Translations under genes and position numbers: made by a program
In this document: piece after piece, positions 23,226 to 33,522 of the stretch
Position numbering within the stretch: position 1 is the stretch's first letter
How the letters are laid out: each line of letters opens with the position of its first letter
Source of the DNA: Allodiplogaster sudhausi
Taxonomy: Eukaryota; Nematoda; Chromadorea; Rhabditida; Diplogasteridae
Reading direction: 5' to 3'
Length of the DNA: 64,000 nucleotides
Assembly: GCA_945643635.1 (NCBI GenBank)
Contig: CALZFC010000016.1
Span: 1,419,001 to 1,483,000, forward strand
The notes under the pieces: model-generated
The model's input: only the letters and a program-made list of their open reading frames with translations
What the model was told of the DNA's origin: nothing
Database searches by the model: none

Positions 23226-24317
23226 TCAGGGGAGAGGGGGCTTTGGAACGGGTGGGAGAGGAACGGGAACAGGAAGAGGACCGTCATCATCGTCTCCACC
23301 GCCAAGAAGAGGAAGACGCCCCAGACAGAGGGTCAGCTTCACCACGGAGCAGCGTCTGTTCCGACGGACACACTCGCCGAGTCTGTTGCGGCAGAAGTCG
23401 GGCGCACAAGCGCATCCCGGACGGCAGACCGCTGGACAGGTCTGAAAGGCGTTATTGATACATAGATTATTTAAGGAGTGGTTGAGCAACAAATTGACAT
23501 GTTTATGATAGACTGACGGAAAAATTACCGCAACTCGTCTCTTAAAGGAGATATCTGGGAATAACTTACATATCGTTTTCTCTTCATGACTGAATTCGCG
23601 TTGGACGAAAACATCGAACTCGAACGTTTGAACGATTTTTGTTAGCTCGTTTCGAATTTATAAGCAAGCGAATTTTGAGAGAGCGCGATTTTACAACGGT
23701 GATCATGAGCCGCACTCCTCTTTCACATTCTCTCTCGTTCCATCTATGATCGAACTGCATAGTCGGGCGCGTTCAAATCGCACACTTTTTATTACTGAAT
23801 AAAGATTCCCGGATAGATCCTTTCTCAATAATGTAGAATTGTGCTTTTGATAGACAATTCTTGTATTTAAAATAGACAAAATGTTGGTCCACCAATAATT
23901 TTGAAAGAACACAGGATGAAACCGTTGGTTTTCCGGGCTTGCAGCTAGCGTCACAAGGACGACACTGAGAGTAGAAGATCTCGCCGCGATCGCAAGCTGA
24001 ATGTCAATTCTCGAATACTTTTTTTACTTGAATGAAATGAAAAGAAGTAACATTTGTTTGGTGGAAGTTTTTTAATATGAATGAAAGAAGTTACTTCTCG
24101 GAGCAGGTGGACGGGGCTGCCCCTCGCAGATCAGACCAAGAGCTGAAAATCCGATTTTAATTCCTTTAGGTTTGAAAGGTTTTTTTTCATCGGAATAGTA
24201 ATTTTCAGGTGCTTTAATGCATTCGTCACGTGACTCCTTTACATATATGTATGTACATTTATAAATCAACGTACCTCCCACGATAAGGATGAACACTGCA
24301 AGGCTCGGAAGATTCAT
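23226..24317 (-). CDS. Secreted 12-Cys TIL protein, proline-tail type
   Basis: Four exons, 126 residues: 24317-24275, 24142-24095, 23996-23923 and 23441-23226. Signal peptide MNLPSLAVFILIVG is preceded by TTTTCAG/CTCGAAAT, a likely trans-splice acceptor. A short exon 2 reads LICEGQPRPPAPR. The TIL domain is CDRGEIFYSQCRPCDASC then TCPAVCRPGCACAPDFCRN, GECV, RRC and LTLC. A C-terminal tail is acidic and then proline-rich (GGGDDDDGPLPVPVPLPP). P1 is predicted as Ala (C-P-A-V-C), which would suit elastase-like enzymes. Likely secreted. It once had a divergent mucin-type partner to its right, now lost. Confidence 0.85.
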
Positions 24318-25505
24318 ATTTCGAGCTGAAAACAAGGAAACGATAAAATAAATAAAAAAAATAGAAATTCCCGTTAGGGCGTGAATGTGGAATAACAGTC
24401 GATATACATATGTATTTCTAAAAGTTAAGTATTCCTTTATGAAAAAAAAGTAATGGTTAATGAGATTGATATGATAATAATTCCGAACGTAGCCTCCCCT
24501 TTTATATTCCTGACATTAGTTCATTGTTTGGGATGTAGCATGTTCAGCTGATCGTCATATTTTTAGACATGACAAACAAAGTTTTAACTTCAAACTTATG
24601 CTAAATATGAATTTTGCAAAAATTGAAAACATGAGCGCCCTAAAGCAAGATCGAAAGGAATGATTTCGGTTTGATCTTCTCAGGATAATCTCCTCTTCTC
24701 TCCCAATTATTGTTAGCATTCTATATACGTGTGTTGATGTAAAGATCAAAAGGGTTTATGGTCATAGGCAAATGAAGAAATAGAGGGAATGAGAAATTGT
24801 TTTCGGTGTCATGAGAGCTTTAGGGTTCTGATCCTTGTTTCTAATTTTGGACTGCAAACAACTACTCTTCAGTCATTCTTTTCAAATCAAATGACCCAAT
24901 GCATATTGCAACGTGCATATAATAAAATGTAAGTCATACCAGAGATCGATCTCAATAATATTTTGATTGAAAAACTGCTGTCCATTATTCCAGTTTTTGG
25001 TACATACGACCATAATCTCCATGTCTTTTGTAAGCAGGTTGCAAATTATCACGTCATGTTTTTGTTTTGCCGAAGCACTTGGGTGGCAGCACACCCTAAT
25101 CTGTGCGGCGGCGTTCAAGGCAAATATGATGATAAAATATTTGCCTGTTCAAGGAGATAGTATAGTAAGATTACAACAGGACGCATGGATTGTCTGAATC
25201 TATCTCCATTTGCAGATGAATAAAATTGTTGCGGCCTAAGGATAGAAAGAACGCCAAATTATTAACTTGGTTGGTGTATTGTTAATGAGGTGCTAGTTAA
25301 AATAAAAACCGGTAGACAGAGCGTTGTGCAGTGAATGATTCCACAGGTCCAAAGAAGCATCTTGAAGATTCCATGTGTTCCACCGTGGCAATAGTTTATG
25401 AAGAATTGGATAACGAGACACTTATTATTTTAATTTAAGTCCTTTTTCATTCCAATTTCATACTTGCATGCTCAAAATCTCATTTGCAATAATTAATCCC
25501 GAACA
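24318..25505. promoter_or_regulatory. Divergent promoter with orphaned right half
   Basis: The left half drives the 24.3-kb gene (TATAAAAGGG at 24497-24506, minus strand; conserved GATCGAAAGGAATGAT and TTGATCTTCTCAGGATAATC near 24640-24700). The right half repeats the plus-strand promoter of the mucin-type genes: ATCACGTCATG, CTAATCTGTGCG, GCGTTCAAGGCAAATATG and GTGTTCCA. No mucin gene follows; at 25506 the sequence switches into a Tigger-like element. Confidence 0.65.
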
Positions 25506-25905
25506 CCGTTTTTTTCTCTATTAGTACCCCGGGGTACTATTTTCAATACCCCCTGCGAGGGAGGGGCACTATTAGAGATAGGGGTATTATTTTTCAATGC
25601 GATTGACTAAAAGTATAGTAACAACATTTTATTCTTTAAAAAAGAGATTTATTGCTCGGCTTCAATGGAATCATCACCAAAATATCCGTTTTGCCGTAGA
25701 TTTTGAATGAATTTGCAATCAGTTCATTGGGAAGAGTATTCTATGCCTCCAGGATCCATTCGAGGTACGACCCGAGCCGAGGTATTAGACTGTTAGGGGG
25801 GTTCTATTAGAGGGAGGGGTACTATTTTTCAATGGGATTTTAAAGGGGGGGCACTATTAAAGGGGGGTTTCTAATAGAGGGAGGGTACTAATAGAGGAAA
25901 TACAG
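25506..25905 (-). mobile_element. Tigger/pogo-like non-autonomous element, copy 2
   Basis: Same family as 2362-2803, more decayed. The minus-strand centre encodes YLEWILEA, then a stop where a Trp is expected, then NTLPNELIANSFKIYGK. Ends are CCG-TTTTTTCTCTATTAG and the inverse of TACTGTATTTCCTCTATTAG. It lies exactly where a mucin-type gene body is missing. Confidence 0.8.
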
Positions 25906-26160
25906 TAATGACCAAATGCTCACTCTTTGATCGGAAATATTTATTTTTAAGTCCTATGACGTCGCAAAACCCATTCACTTTGATTTCACCGCAAATAAAG
26001 CATTCACTGCAACTATCTACAAGTTCTTATCCGACGAATCATGCAATTTACTATCTGCTTATACCCGCAGTATTTTTGAATGAAAATTTTTTTGATGGAG
26101 CAAATCAACAATTTAGTATAAAAAATGTATGGAAATTTGTTTTACGACATGTCGACATGT
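25906..26160 (+). other. Relic 3' flank of a lost mucin-type TIL gene
   Basis: TTTGATTTCACCGCAAATAA, with AGCATTCACTGCAAC and TTCTTATCCGACG, matches the 3' flank of the intact gene at 48240-48310, including the AATAAA signal. Promoter relic and 3' relic bracket the transposon, but no coding exon remains between them. Confidence 0.7.
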
Positions 26161-26691
26161 ACACAGTTATGAGCACGACTTTGTGACGCAGAGACACTTG
26201 CCAAACTAAAGCACATAATCTGTTCTGACAAATACAAGCTGTTTGCTGAATTCATTATGCAAATTGGAACCGAGTGTTGAAAGAGATACTCTCGAATTAA
26301 TCTGAATCGAGTATCGCTTACTGTCGTTCACAACTGCTGCAACCGATATGGCGGCTAAATATAGAGAAAACATTGAGTAAGCAGGTATATCGGTACATAT
26401 TAATGAAGTATGCATATGTTATGTACCATCAAAGAACGCGGGTATATAGGAGAACAGGAGGTGGCAAGTCAAGTGGCGATTCTATACGCTCCATTCGTTC
26501 AACCACTGATTAGGGCTTCTTTGCGATTGGTGCTAGCCAACTTCATCGATTCAATTTTGCCTACCAGAAATTTTCTATTGACAATTTATTTGCAAATTTT
26601 CGAGATGTGAAAAGGTCAATTAGTTGAAAGATTTAATCCTTAAAAAAATTTCTCATATTATCTGGATGTAATATGAGTTTTCAGCTCGAGA
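26161..26691 (+). promoter_or_regulatory. Promoter and 5'-UTR of the chimeric TIL gene
   Basis: Closely repeats 48480-49030. Shared elements include CATAATCTGTTCTGA, GAGTGTTGAAAGAGATACTC, GGTGCATATTAATGAAGTAT (partly changed) and TATATA at 26443-26448. A TTTTCAG acceptor ends 6 bases before the ATG. Confidence 0.65.
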
Positions 26692-27575
26692 ATGCCCAGT
26701 CCTACACTTTCTTCACTCGTACTCCTAGCGATTGGTTCGATTATGTTACTCATGCACAAATTATATAATATAGAACTTAAGCAATGTAAGGAGAAATTAT
26801 AAGAGTGTCCTTGAGGAGTCTTATTTTTTCAGGCCTTCTTCTAACCTGCAATGCACAGCCGCTTGAAGATCCATTCCCAATTATCGGTAACGACACCGTG
26901 CCAACGACTTCTTCTCTTCCGACTCCTTCCAGTACCTCCGCAGACTTAAGCTCTACACCAACAGGCTCAACTGTTACTTCAACCCCTGACATAAGCACTA
27001 CACCAGTTCCATCGACAACTCATGGTTCAACTTCTTCCTCGATCTCTTCGCCAGCTACCTCAAGTTTTGGTTCCACCAAGAGAAAAGTTGTGTATTCAGC
27101 TCCATGCGATCGCGGCGAGATCTTCTACGCTCAATGTCGTCCATGTGAGAGTAGTTGCAGGCCGTGGAAGCAAACGGTTCAATTTTTTGTTCTCTCGAAA
27201 TTCAAAATGACCAATGGATCAAAATTGTTGTCTATTCTTCGATACAATGCGTCGTATTAAATAATTATCCTTCAAGGGCACAATTCCAAACAAAAATGTC
27301 TTGTGCTATTTCTGTTTTCCTCAATTACATGGTTTTCAGTCTATAGAATCTCGGTTTATATATTATCCCGTGGTGTTTTTAGGTACTCCTTGCAGTAATC
27401 TCTCAACACCTCCTTTCAGTTCTGTCCAGCGGTCTGCCGCCCGGGATGCGCTTGTGCGCCCGGCTTCTGTCGCAACAGGTGCGGGAAATGTGTTCGCCGA
27501 AACAGACGCTGCTCTGTGGTCAAGCTGACCGTCTGCCTGAGGCGTCTTCCTCTCCTCGGAGGAGATGACCAATGA
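26692..27575 (+). CDS. Chimeric TIL gene: mucin-type front, proline-tail-type back
   Basis: Three exons, 180 residues: 26692-26734, 26833-27176 and 27420-27575. The front (signal peptide MPSPTLSSLVLLAIG, CNAQPLEDPF, Thr/Ser-rich stretch) matches the mucin-type gene at 49031. From about 27078 the sequence is instead homologous to the minus-strand proline-tail genes in reverse, starting with the last 20-odd bases of their intron 2. Those bases, once intron, are now read as KRKVVYS and fuse two exons into one. The TIL domain is complete (CDRGEIFYAQCRPCESSC, then FCPAVCRPGCACAPGFCRN) with an additional Cys in NRCGKCV. A frameshift relative to relatives ends the protein at GGDDQ, losing the proline tail. 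P1 is Ala. Confidence 0.7.
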
Positions 27576-28060
27576 TGATGACCATCCTTTTCCCGTTCCC
27601 GTTCCTCTCCCCAAAATTCCTCCCCTTCCCATCACTCCCCCTCTCCCATGAAGTACTTCAGGGGACAAGAACCGACTTCGCCTGCACAATCCTTATTCCA
27701 GTTATATTCATATTGATCATAAAAAAATTAATTAGACATATTGTCTGCGCTTCCTTTGTTTATAATATAAGAGAATAAAGGTCTTCACTTGAGTACTACG
27801 GTATGTATTAAAAGGACATAGCACTTGATGACATTAGCATATTTACATATGTACTTATGTATGTGCCGAACAATTATAAAAAATATTTAAGGATTTAAAT
27901 ATTTGACAACGAAATATGTGATTTCTAGACAAGAAAAGACGGATTATCCTTGAACGGAAAAAAATCATGCTGTTTTTCGTCAGAGAGTTTGCTCCGAACG
28001 AATATTTCAACTGTGGCGAGCTTCATTCATTTGTCCACGGCTCCCGCCTTATTTCTATTG

Positions 28061-28130
28061 CTGTATTTTTCTACTAGTTCCCCTGGGCTACTATTTTTCG
28101 ATACCCTTGCGAGGGAGGGACACTACTAGA
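28061..28130. mobile_element. Tigger-like fragment, copy 3
   Basis: Only the first 70 bases of the element family (CTGTATTTTTCTACTAGTTC, then the CTATTTTTCGATACCC block). The rest is missing; the tetranucleotide repeat starts where it breaks off. Confidence 0.6.
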
Positions 28131-28203
28131 TACATATGTATGTATGTATGTACGTATGTATGTGCATACATGCATACATACATACATGCATACATACATA
28201 TGT
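28130..28203. repeat. Self-complementary (TATG)n/(CATA)n tract
   Basis: TATG repeats run into CATA repeats, making a 70-bp imperfect palindrome centred near 28165. Confidence 0.8.
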
Positions 28204-28299
28204 TTACGCATGAAAAGGTTTTATTGTCATATGCACATGAATAGATAGAGGTAGATAGTAATTGTTTTCAGAGCCATGAGAGGCTTACGGTTCTATTAT

Positions 28300-29220
28300 T
28301 TCGGAATGCAAACACCAACTCATTAGTCAACCCATTCAACTATTCAAGTGACCCAATACATGTTGCCATGTCATACCAGAGATCGACCTCAATAATTTTC
28401 CGATTCCAAAGATGTACATTCTTCGACGATGACGAAAATAATCTCTCGGCGTATTGTAAACGGCTCAGAAATCATCACGTCATGCTTTTGTTTTGCAGAA
28501 GCACTTGGGTTTGCAAACCCCGCATAATCTGTGCGACTGCGTTCAAAGTATGCTAATAAAATATGTGCAAGTTAAAGGAGATAATATAGCAAGATTTCAA
28601 CCTCAAGTATTAATCTGAATCTAACTCCATTTGCAGGTGAGCAAAATGTTTGGGACCGATTGCATGTCTAAGTTTAGAGAAAACACTGAATTATCAACTT
28701 CGTTGGTGCATTTTCATGAAGTTAAAATCAGCATTCTTTTTCATTCTACGATGTTGGCGAACAGTTCTACGCTTGCCGGCCCTGCGAATGTCATTGCATA
28801 CCGAAGGAAGCATTCGGTTGGCAAAGAATTCTTTCTCTATTTCTTTCTCGAACATCTTATTTACATTATTTATTATTTTCGTCTTTCTTCAACACTTATG
28901 CGCTCTATTTTCGACAGCTTACTTATAATTTCATTGTGATAAGGCTATTTTCGAAAGGACTCGGCTATATTTTCCATGAGTATCCAAACAAAATCCTGTG
29001 AAAGAGAATAATATATTAAATAATCTATTTTCAGATCTGCCCGGAGTTTTGCGTGCCGGGATGCGCGTGTCTGCCTGGATTCTGTCGTAATCGCTTCGAT
29101 GAATGTGTCCATTTCGGACCTGGATGCCACGAAGTAAAGGTGCCCCTCTGCTCTTTCCCTTCTTCCATCTTTTCAACTCCAGATTCAACAGCGAAGACAA
29201 CAGCATCGACCGTTCAGATT
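28300..29220 (+). pseudogene. 5'-truncated mucin-type TIL pseudogene
   Basis: A mucin-type promoter (ATCATCACGTCATG, AAAACACTGAATTATCAACT-like block near 28685) breaks off at about 28738 and joins an exon-3-like segment without TATA box, signal peptide or Ser/Thr exon. Exon 3 (VGEQFYACRPCECHC) has lost its first Cys and its AG acceptor compared with 49892. Exon 4 (from about 29035) still reads ICPEFCVPGCACLPGFCRN, then DECV, GPGC and VPLC, and is then frame-shifted so that the open frame runs on to 29394. It cannot be secreted as it stands. Confidence 0.75.
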
Positions 29221-29891
29221 AATCTTCCCCTTTTTAGCAATATTACTGCATCGTTCCAATTCCAACCTCCATGCACTGAAGTCACCAAATACAGTCTGTA
29301 TATTGTGCTCATTTTCAAATACTTGCATATGAAGAATGCACTTCAAAATCAGTCATATGCAGAACATCTAAATAGGAATGTGATTATAAAATAGAAATCA
29401 AAATTCTATCAAGCGGCCAGGTTGATTTTTTCTCTATACTCTATGACAGTGCATGCTTTCAAAAAGCTCTTTTTTCAATCATTTGTGAAGCTACTACAAA
29501 AACGTGCAATTGCATTTTTCCTGACATTGCATAAAGATAAATCAAATGCACAGGAAATTGGATTTTTTAAAGTTCTCAATGTCATACACATATCGCTTTC
29601 TTACAATGTTTTCAAATATTATGGATAAAAAGTTCTTTTTCATTATTACTAAGTTTCAATTTAATGTTAATTTCATTTTGCTTTTCAAATATATGTAACT
29701 AATGAAAAAAAAGATATAAATGCACTTAAATCGTACATCTCTTTCAGTCATTTGAGTTAATACTACTTGAGATGCCTTTATTTAGTTCAAGTTCGCAGGA
29801 AGCGCATACAAACTCTCAGAACACGTCAATTTGTTTGTCGATGACCAGTTGCAGAATATGGGTGATTGATTTGTAATTGCAGACAATCGGT
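29221..29891. other. Convergent 3' spacer
   Basis: No gene. From about 29765 it matches 18940-19080, the 3' flank of the 19-kb TIL gene, with a TTTATT (AATAAA on the minus strand) near 29777. Confidence 0.6.
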
Positions 29892-30648
29892 TCATTTAAG
29901 GTTGAGCTTGATGGGCAGTTTGATGGGTGGGATAAGAGGAGGATGATCTTCACCTCCTCCGAGGATGGAAAGAGGCCCGAGGCAAATGGTCAGTTTGATC
30001 TCGTGGCAACGACGGTCTCTGCGCACACAATCGCCGCGCTTGTTGCGGCAGAATCCGGGCATACAAGCGCATCCCGGACGGCAGTTGTCGGGGCAAATCT
30101 GAAGTATAGTTGCTTACAGAGATTACTGCCCTTCATCTACTAGTACCTGTAAATCTACTGTGATAATAAAGTTTTACTTTTATGACTTACTTACCGTTCT
30201 CTTCCCCGGCTTGCAACTACTCTCGCACGGACGACACTCATAGAAAACCTCACCCGACGCGCATTCAGCTGAATACACAATATACTTCTTAGCCATTCAT
30301 TAGAAACTTTAAAAAATGACGATACTTCTATTCATAGGCGACTCGGTAGTGGCATCATCAGAAACGGGCGGATCTTCTGGCGGTTCTTCGATCGGATCGG
30401 GAAGAGGAAGAGGATTTGGAAGAGGGTCATCGCCGGGAAGAATTCCGTCAAGGATGCCGCCCAGATCAGGAAGCTGCCCGTTGGCGCCTGGGGCAAGAAG
30501 TTTTTTCTTGTACACGCAACAGCTGAGAACATCTTACTGCACGAAGAATACTTTATTCAATAGCAATTCAAGACATGCCACTGCTAATTAACAAGAGTGT
30601 ACCTGCCACGAGAAGCATGAACACAGCAAGTGTCGGTAGATTCGACAT
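29892..30648 (-). CDS. Secreted 12-Cys TIL protein, duplicate of the 19-kb gene
   Basis: Four exons, 162 residues: 30648-30603, 30487-30326, 30268-30195 and 30098-29892. Signal peptide MSNLPTLAVFMLLVAG, acidic proline-rich exon with an extra NPLPLP compared with the 19-kb copy, then ECASGEVFYECRPCESSC and ICPDNCRPGCACMPGFCRN with all 12 cysteines. P1 is predicted as Asp. Intron 1 ends in a normal CCCCAG here, where the 19-kb copy has CCCAAG. TATAAAAGGG at 30821-30830. The C-terminal tail LIPPIKLPIKLNLK is the same in both copies. Confidence 0.87.
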
Positions 30649-30820
30649 ATCTTGAACTGAAAGGCTGAAAAAATGGTTATCGTAAGAAAACAAATAAGGA
30701 AAAGTTTGCATGTTTAATACCATCTTTAAGCTAATTTGTATAAAGACTTGAGTTAACTTATGTAAATATTGAGTGGAAGACCAGTTGACCAGTGCGATAT
30801 TCTTGCCGACCGGAGTTCTG

Positions 30821-30830
30821 CCCTTTTATA
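30821..30830 (-). promoter_or_regulatory. TATA box of the 30.6-kb TIL gene
   Basis: TATAAAAGGG on the minus strand. Upstream sequence runs on uninterrupted here, which identifies the insertion in the 19-kb copy. Confidence 0.65.
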
Positions 30831-32566
30831 TTCGTTTCCTTTGTTTTCTGTTGCGGTCTACGGGATTATTTCTCCTATTTTTAGGCGTGAACTGAACAAC
30901 AATATATGAAACCCCGCATGTATGCTAATGACAACTTTGCAAAACAGAGCGGAAAACAGCTTACAGCAGTGATCAAAGGAAAAGTTTTTTAGTTTCATCT
31001 TCTCATGGAGTTCTCTCCTCGTCACTGTTAATCCATTCTCACTCCACATTTGCATGTTTTATTTTAACAATCGCAACGTATTATGTTTTTCATCACAAGT
31101 TTAACCCTATTTTGAGATAGTCAAAGAGAGAAAACGCTTTGTGAGTCATGTGTTCGCATCGAGAAATTGCTTCATAAGTCTTAGTTATATCGGTTTGACA
31201 AATGCAACACGTAGTGATTCCCTTTACAATTAAAAGATTCCCTTTAACTCATACACTATTTTTCAACCAATGAAAAGTGTATGCTAATCAATGTATGCAT
31301 TCTATTCTGTTGTGGTTTGTTTAATCGCATATTGCAGGCGATGATCACGGCATCTTGTTGTAGAAACACTTTTGTCATACGACACCGCATAAACTGCAGT
31401 AAATAGGCGTTCTGGCCAAAATGATCACTTTGAACATTTGTTTATGCAAACATATCTTAAAGGAGAACTAAGGCGAATAAATAGTGTCTTGATTTTTTCT
31501 CTTTATTTGGGTGAGCTTGAAACTTCGATTGCAAGTGTCAGGCTCACGTGCCAATTGTGCAAACCACAAGTTTCTGTGGAGAGTAGCACCATTTCTGTGG
31601 ATTGCTTACACCGTACTTTTTATTAGTTACCGGGCAGCTGTTCGTTGTAGGAGTTTTTCCCTTTAACAAAGGATCGATCATAGAAGAATGATAGAAGAAC
31701 TTAAGAATGAATCTCAATCTAACTCAACTTGCCATTGTGCTTAAAATCCATATGTATGTAGATATAACAAAAATTGATTATTCCATTGAAAGAGGATGCA
31801 ACCACCCACAAAAATATTTCAAAACTACGAAATCATAGAAAAGCCTTTCATTTAGACAGAGAGTAATTCGTTTGATTTTAATAGCCTACTGTACTTTTGA
31901 GCTACTAAAATGTTAGATTTCTCTTAACGATCGCAGATGTGCGAGATCATCCTTCTCGACGGCACAGACCAATGTTTAAGATTTGTCCAAGACATTTTCT
32001 AAGGCGCTAGTCACATGTCCTTGACACTAACGAGAAAGCCTATGCTAATACGCTTATCTAGAACATGCCACTGATCTGTTATGTTTGTTATATGATTATT
32101 ATATTATGCACTTTTGATTTAAAAAAAAATGTTATGATAAGACATGGTTAAGTCACGGTCACTGTCCGACAGCCTGGGCGGCAAATTTAACACACACAGA
32201 GGGTGTGAAATTTGATGAGAGCCGAAAGAAACTCGAATAAGGTTCTTGAGTGAAAAAAGCTTAGTTTTATTTTGCATCCAAGGATATTCTGACTTTTCTT
32301 GTGTAGAAATCCCTTGATTCGTTGTCAATTGTTTAGAATATTGTGATTTGTTCAGCACGTATTATGCTAATGCAATCGATTAGTCCTTTTAATATATTGC
32401 GTAGTATTCATGCGAAGACCTTTATTCTCTTATTTTACATACAAAAAAAGAGCAGTGAATTTGTCAATTTTAATTTTTTTAATTTTTTTGTGATGAATGT
32501 GGCTGGAATAATGATTGAGCGGCCGCAGCCGGAGTTGCAGGTACAACTCCGACTCCCTCAGTCCCT
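30831..32566. other. Duplicated intergenic block B
   Basis: Counterpart of block A (21919-23225), with several small insertions and deletions and no gene. Ends with the AATAAAGG polyadenylation signal of the 32.6-kb gene near 32420. Confidence 0.65.
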
Positions 32567-33422
32567 TCATGGGAGAGGGGGCTTAGGAACGGGTAGGAGA
32601 GGAAGAGGACCGTCATCATCGTCTCCTCCGCCAAGGAGAGGGAGGCGTCCCAGGCATAGGGTCAGCTTCACCACGGAGCAACGTCTGTTCCGGCGGACAC
32701 AATCACCGCGCCTATTGCGGCAGAAACCGGGAGCACAACCGCATCCCGGACGGCAGACCGCTGGACAGACCTGAAAGACGGTATTGAGTGATTACACAGT
32801 TTATATATTCATGTAAATCGAGCATTTAGACATTTAATTTAATAGATTAGAAGGATCTTTTTTTATATTCAACAGTGTAGAATTGTGCCTTTGAAAGACA
32901 TGTATGTATGTTGGTCCTGAAAGCACTTTGAATTTCGGGAGAACACAAAATAAAACCGTTTGCTTCCCCGGCTTGCAACTACTCTCACAGGGACGACATT
33001 GAACATAGAAGATCTCTCCGCGATCGCACCGATCTGAATACGTTAATTGACTGTTAGAATTTTAACGTGAGGAATCTAAAATACATATGTGTGTACTTTT
33101 TAACAACAAAGGAAAAAATTACTTTTATTTCCCTGGGAAGTGGGTGGATCATCTGGCCCAGGCGGCAGGGGAAGGGGAAGTGGGAGATCGGGAAGGGGGA
33201 GATCGGGAAGAGGGAGAGGAAGGGGTTGCCCCTCGCAGCTCTGTTCAAAAGCTGTAATACTTTCGGTTAAAATTTTCTTCGTAACATTGATAATTTATAT
33301 GAATATGTGCGTTCGTGCATTCAACATGTGACTCCTTTAAGTAGTACATCTATTATGAGCAAAACATTTTTTTTACCTCCCACGATAAGAATGAACACTG
33401 CAAGGCTTGGAAGATTCGTCAT
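32567..33422 (-). CDS. Secreted 12-Cys TIL protein, long proline exon
   Basis: Four exons, 151 residues: 33422-33377, 33251-33123, 33033-32957 and 32770-32567. Signal peptide MTNLPSLAVFILIVG. Exon 2 carries tandem LPLPDLP repeats after SCEGQP. The TIL domain is RCDRGEIFYVQCRPCESSC then VCPAVCRPGCGCAPGFCRN, GDCV, RRC and LTLC, followed by GGGDDDDGPLPLLP. P1 is Ala. It forms a head-to-head pair with the mucin-type gene at 34594; the two TATA boxes are about 0.7 kb apart. Orthologous in position to the 23.2-kb gene within the segmental duplication. Confidence 0.86.
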
Positions 33423-33522
33423 ATTTCGAGCTGAAAACAAGGATTTGGAACGACATTGGAAATTCCACTACATATTTCGAGCTGAAAACAAGGATTTGAA
33501 AAGACGTTGGAAATTCCATTAT
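33421..33522. repeat. Two tandem 51-bp copies spanning the start of the 33.4-kb gene
   Basis: The unit ATATTTCGAGCTGAAAACAA plus about 31 more bases occurs twice. It contains the TTTTCAG/CTCGAAATAT acceptor, so the gene has two candidate trans-splice sites. Confidence 0.85.

Larger units (their letters stand above)
27576..28300. other. 3' flank of the chimeric gene and spacer
   Basis: 27576-27800 continues the reversed homology to the 3' flank of the proline-tail genes (untranslated proline codons, then AATAAAGGTCTTC). Beyond is AT-rich sequence, a Tigger-like 5' end and a tetranucleotide repeat. Confidence 0.6.

Noticed and set aside
23029..23458. Plus-strand Arg-rich frame at the 23-kb TIL gene
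   Set aside because: Opposite strand of TIL exon 4, which has conserved cysteines in all copies.
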